Positions 5,443 to 7,822 of a DNA stretch of 7,822 nucleotides are shown piece after piece; within the stretch, counting starts at the first letter, position 1, and the number at the start of each line of letters is the position of its first letter. Source of the stretch: Gammaproteobacteria bacterium. Its GTDB lineage: Bacteria; Pseudomonadota; Gammaproteobacteria; Pseudomonadales; Azotimanducaceae. Made by a program: the position numbers and the translations under genes. The stretch covers positions 1 through 7,822 of the forward strand of contig VXPR01000014.1 in NCBI GenBank assembly GCA_009839405.1, in the 5' to 3' direction. A model generated the notes under the pieces. The model saw nothing but the letters and a program-made list of their open reading frames with translations, was not told the DNA's origin and did no database searches.

Positions 5443-6188
5443 CGGAACAGCCGAAGGCCGATGAAGCTGGCGTCATTCTCGGCCCGTTCCGCATCCGGCG
5501 CCTGTTCCAGAAGACGCTGTTTGGCGTGTTTGGGTTGTTCGGCTTCATCGGCGTCGCCACCGCGTCGCTCGCGGTGTACACGGTGGACACCCAGCTCACC
5601 CAGGAATACGTCAGCAACAGCCGCGACATCGCCAAGACGATCGCCGATTCGAGCGTCGACATCCTCCTCAACCGCGACCTCGCGGCATTGCAGTCGCTGG
5701 TGGATCAATTCGTCGAAATCCAGGGCATCCGCTACATCTACATCACCGACGAGACCGGCGAGTTCCTCGCCCATACCTTCGTGCCCGGCATTCCCGAGGA
5801 GATTCTTGCCAGCGACACCACCGACACGGCAACCGTGGAGCGCAGCCTGCCCGGCATGGGCGACTTCGTCGAGGTGGGCAGCCCCATCCTCGCCGGATTC
5901 GCCGGCAACGTGCACGTGGGCATGGACACTGGCCTCATCGCGCTCAAGATCCAGCGCGCCATAGGGCAGCAGATCTATCTCATCTGCGCCGTCTTCGTGG
6001 TAGGCGTCTTCGCTGCGCTGTGGTTCGTGAATCTGGCCGCCCGCCCGATCGGCGAACTCTTGACCTATGCCGCCAATCTGGTGCAGCGCGGCGCGGACGC
6101 GCCCGAAGCGCGCGTGCTCGAACGCCAGGACGAAGCCGGACAGCTTGCGCGCCTGTTCCGCCTTGTCGCTGGCGGACGCCGGGATTGA
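5439..6188 (+). CDS. Two-TM extracytoplasmic sensor with HAMP segment but no output domain
   Basis: This 249-residue protein has a cytoplasmic lead (1-24), TM1 (about 27-48), an extracytoplasmic domain (49-177), TM2 (178-199) and a HAMP-like segment beginning ARPIGELL (201-208) and ending near ERQDEAGQLARLFR (228-241). It stops eight residues later. The external part contains IRYIYITDETGEFLAHTF (97-114) and GNVHVGMD (156-163), motifs I associate with Cache-like sensory domains of histidine kinases and SpoIIE-type phosphatases that sit next to LivJ-like binding proteins. Kinase, cyclase, GGDEF, phosphatase or methyl-accepting domains are absent, and the DNA downstream encodes the MFS transporter. 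The start ATG overlaps the upstream stop; GAGAGG lies 11 bp upstream. Either the stub signals through a separate partner, or it is a decayed receptor. A sequencing frameshift at the end is possible, but would join it to the transporter rather than to a kinase. Confidence 0.7.
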   Translation: MTEQPKADEAGVILGPFRIRRLFQKTLFGVFGLFGFIGVATASLAVYTVDTQLTQEYVSNSRDIAKTIADSSVDILLNRDLAALQSLVDQFVEIQGIRYIYITDETGEFLAHTFVPGIPEEILASDTTDTATVERSLPGMGDFVEVGSPILAGFAGNVHVGMDTGLIALKIQRAIGQQIYLICAVFVVGVFAALWFVNLAARPIGELLTYAANLVQRGADAPEARVLERQDEAGQLARLFRLVAGGRRD

Positions 6189-6192
6189 CCTC

Positions 6193-7515
6193 GTGGCCCT
6201 GCCTGTCTCCGTGCAGCGTGGCGTCATCTTGGTGGCCAGCACCACGCTGCAGATCTGTCTCGGCACCGTCTATGCCTGGAGCTTCTTCCAAACGCTGCTG
6301 GTGCGCGAACTCGGCTGGTCCTTCACCGACACGGCCTGGGCCTTCTCCATCACCATCTTCACTCTCGGCATTGCCGCTGCCATCGGCGGAGCGCTGTTGC
6401 CCAAGCTCGGCCCGCGCAGGCTAGCAATCGCCGGTGCGCTGCTCTTCTCCGCCGGCTACTTGATCGGCAGCTTCGCGTTGCAGGTGGACAACCTGCTGCT
6501 CTTCTTCATCGGCTACGGCGTCATCGGGGGCCTCGGCATCGGCTTCGGCTATGTGACGCCGGTTGCGACGACGGCCAAGTGGTTCCCGGACCACAAGGGG
6601 CTTGCGACGGGAATCGTCGTCATGGGCTTTGGCGTCGGTGCCTTCCTGCTCAGCAAGGTGCTGGCGCCTCTCTTGGTCGTGCGCAGCGACGGGGACCTCG
6701 CGATGGTGTTCCTTTCGCTCGGCGTGCTGTTTGCGGCGGTGCTTATCCCGTCGGCGGCCGTCTTGGTGGACCCGCCCGAATCCGCAGCACCGGGACAGGC
6801 CTCGCCGGCCACGGACGCGCTCGATCGCGCCACGGTCGGCGAATGCCTGCGCTCGCCGGAGTTCGCCTTCATGTGGCTCGTGTTCTTCTTCAACATCGCC
6901 GCCGGCATCTCGGTCATCAGCTTCCAATCCGCGCTCCTGCAAGACGTATGGGGCCTGGCCGACGCGACGCTGGAACCGGAGGTGCTGGCGCAATATGGCG
7001 CGACGCTGATCGCGGTGAGTTCCCTGTGCAACGGCGTCGGCCGGCTGGTGTGGGGCTATCTCTCAGACCGCATCGGCCGAGTGCGCATCTTCCGGGTGCT
7101 GCTGGCGAGCCAGATGGTGGTGTTTGGCGTGCTCATGACGGAAACCAATCCGTGGGTGTTCTCGGGGCTCGTCTGCTACGTGCTGCTCTGCTTTGGCGGT
7201 GGCTTCGCCACCATGCCTTCCTTCGTGGTGGACGTGTTCGGCAGCCGCCGGATGTCGGTCATCTACGGCGCACTCCTCACCGCGTGGGCCGCGGCGGGTG
7301 TGTTTGGCCCGCTATACGTCGGCTACCTCAAGGACCAACACCCGGACCGTGCGGTCATCTACTGCTTCCTCATCGGCGTGTTCCTGCTCAGCCTCGGTTT
7401 CGTCTTCACGTATCTGCTCAACGACGAACGCATCCGCCTCGGCAAACCCACGCTTGCAGAAACGCTGGCGCAGCTAGGCATCCACTTGCCGCAGGGGTCT
7501 TCTGCGAAGACGTGA
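6193..7515 (+). CDS. MFS transporter of the oxalate/formate antiporter (OFA) family
   Basis: The 440-residue protein is a 12-TM inner-membrane carrier. OFA signatures are LGTVYAWSFF (23-32) in TM1, the cytoplasmic loop GGALLPKLGPRR (65-76), TPVATTAKWFPDHKGLATG (122-140) in the TM4-5 region, the mid-protein loop around 192-222, and the second-half motif GRLVWGYLSDRIGR (283-296). OFA carriers exchange or import small carboxylates such as oxalate, formate, pyruvate or lactate. The TM11 region (about 356-376) has no Lys, whereas OxlT needs a TM11 Lys for oxalate, so oxalate is doubtful. The start is uncertain: GTG at 6193 lies 4 bp after the upstream stop with GGGA 8 bp before it; GTG 6211 would remove six residues. 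The frame is open back to an ATG at 6067, but that extension overlaps HAMP coding and looks non-native. Tight spacing implies co-transcription with the binding protein and the sensor, whose ligand it may carry. Confidence 0.87.
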   Translation: MALPVSVQRGVILVASTTLQICLGTVYAWSFFQTLLVRELGWSFTDTAWAFSITIFTLGIAAAIGGALLPKLGPRRLAIAGALLFSAGYLIGSFALQVDNLLLFFIGYGVIGGLGIGFGYVTPVATTAKWFPDHKGLATGIVVMGFGVGAFLLSKVLAPLLVVRSDGDLAMVFLSLGVLFAAVLIPSAAVLVDPPESAAPGQASPATDALDRATVGECLRSPEFAFMWLVFFFNIAAGISVISFQSALLQDVWGLADATLEPEVLAQYGATLIAVSSLCNGVGRLVWGYLSDRIGRVRIFRVLLASQMVVFGVLMTETNPWVFSGLVCYVLLCFGGGFATMPSFVVDVFGSRRMSVIYGALLTAWAAAGVFGPLYVGYLKDQHPDRAVIYCFLIGVFLLSLGFVFTYLLNDERIRLGKPTLAETLAQLGIHLPQGSSAKT

Positions 7516-7555
7516 GGTGGGGGCCGCTGGAGCGTGCGACGCCGAGATGCTTGTG

Positions 7556-7583
7556 CGGCGGATTGGGTCGGACGCCAACGCCG
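7556..7583. terminator. Possible terminator-like hairpin after the MFS gene
   Basis: CGGCG (7556-7560) pairs with CGCCG (7579-7583), and inside it TTGG (7563-7566) pairs with CCAA (7575-7578) around an 8-nt loop, with a 2-nt bulge. It starts 41 bp after the MFS stop, between convergent reading frames. No T-run follows on either strand, so termination here would be atypical or Rho-assisted. Confidence 0.25.
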
Positions 7584-7650
7584 ATCATGCACGCTACGAC
7601 GGCGCCTGTGCAGGTGAACCTCGCGCTCTACACCGGTGTCGCGGGATCGC

Positions 7651-7821
7651 CTATTCAGGTGCGCGAGGGAGCGTTGAGGGGTGGATCGTCAGTGTGGGTT
7701 GAGATGCTGGTGTGGCTAGGGTCGGTTCGGACTGGGCGGCGATCGCGCCGCCTACGGTTCGACCTTCGGTGATTTGGGCGGTGATGGCGAGTTCGGGGAA
7801 CTTCGAGACGGCGGCTGAGGG
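7651..7821 (-). CDS. Possible C-terminal fragment of an unidentified protein
   Basis: A minus-strand frame runs in from the right edge and ends with TAG (complement of 7651-7653), giving 56 residues. It contains KFPELAITAQIT and later QPTLTIHPS, an alternating hydrophobic pattern that suggests beta strands, and its third codon positions are G/C-rich in the upstream half. The pattern weakly recalls the C-terminal beta domain of CcmI-type cytochrome c biogenesis proteins, but the key SG/PQxGD motif is missing, so no function is claimed. The frame could also be a chance opening in GC-rich DNA. A convergent arrangement with the MFS gene and the hairpin between them would fit a real gene end. Confidence 0.35.
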   Translation of the reverse strand, partial: PSAAVSKFPELAITAQITEGRTVGGAIAAQSEPTLATPASQPTLTIHPSTLPRAPE

Positions 7822-7822
7822 G

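Noticed and set aside
6067..6192. Upstream extension of the MFS protein to an ATG at 6067
   Set aside because: It would add 42 hydrophilic, Arg-rich residues encoded inside the HAMP coding region in another frame. OFA proteins begin only a few residues before TM1.
5373..6266. Minus-strand open frame (297 codons) opposite the sensor gene
   Set aside because: The sensor shows two membrane segments and a HAMP pattern on the + strand; the antisense frame shows no domain.
7630..7639. 10-bp perfect palindrome ACACCGGTGT
   Set aside because: A single short palindrome between convergent genes, with no partner sites or promoter context; likely chance.
6579..7772. + strand frame overlapping the MFS gene and extending past its stop
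   Set aside because: It is a shifted-frame shadow of the transporter, rich in Arg and Gly, with no family signature.
1..7822. CRISPR array, tRNA/rRNA genes, insertion sequence ends or phage genes
   Set aside because: No regularly spaced repeat units, cloverleaf or rRNA-like segments, transposase motifs or target-site duplications were recognised on either strand.

Overview
The window is GC-rich (about 63-65% by eye, with strong G/C bias at third codon positions). It holds five complete protein genes I recognise, one complete membrane-sensor gene, and a gene fragment at each edge. The left-edge fragment looks like the tail of a phage-shock envelope protein (PspB/PspC type). With the other gene families and the codon bias, this suggests a free-living proteobacterium, most likely a gammaproteobacterium. 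That is an inference; no rRNA or other taxonomic marker is present.

Layout. Bases 1-105: 3' end of a psp-like gene on the + strand. Bases 106-433: no protein gene, but an unusual stack of inverted repeats which, read on the minus strand, looks like a small structured RNA of about 150 nt. It has a possible promoter, phased A-tracts upstream, CU-rich anti-Shine-Dalgarno-like segments and a terminator-like hairpin with a short T-run. Bases 434-3917: three co-directional minus-strand genes, transcribed right to left. They are a dihydroorotase-like amidohydrolase (2586-3917), a CurA-type zinc-independent NADPH alkenal/enone reductase (1477-2475), and a MerR-family regulator of the MlrA/CarH/LitR branch with no recognisable cobalamin motif (434-1357). 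Gaps of about 110-120 bp and apparent separate promoters suggest separate transcripts rather than one tight operon.

Bases 3918-4194 form a divergent control region with a 13-bp direct repeat and a 9-bp inverted repeat. To its right lies a tight + strand operon (4195-7515). It encodes a Tat-type, LivJ/LivK-like periplasmic substrate-binding protein; a two-TM sensor with an extracytoplasmic domain and a HAMP segment but no output domain; and an oxalate/formate-antiporter-family (OFA) MFS transporter. The first two genes overlap by ATGA and the third starts 4 bp after the second stops. No ABC permease or ATPase is present in the window. The binding protein therefore more likely serves as a ligand-presenting partner of the membrane sensor, with the MFS protein as the transporter. 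This three-gene unit is the most unusual protein-level feature here.

Bases 7516-7650 are a short intergenic stretch with a terminator-like hairpin. At the right edge a minus-strand reading frame, possibly the C-terminus of another protein, runs off the window. No tRNA, rRNA, CRISPR array, insertion sequence or phage gene was seen.
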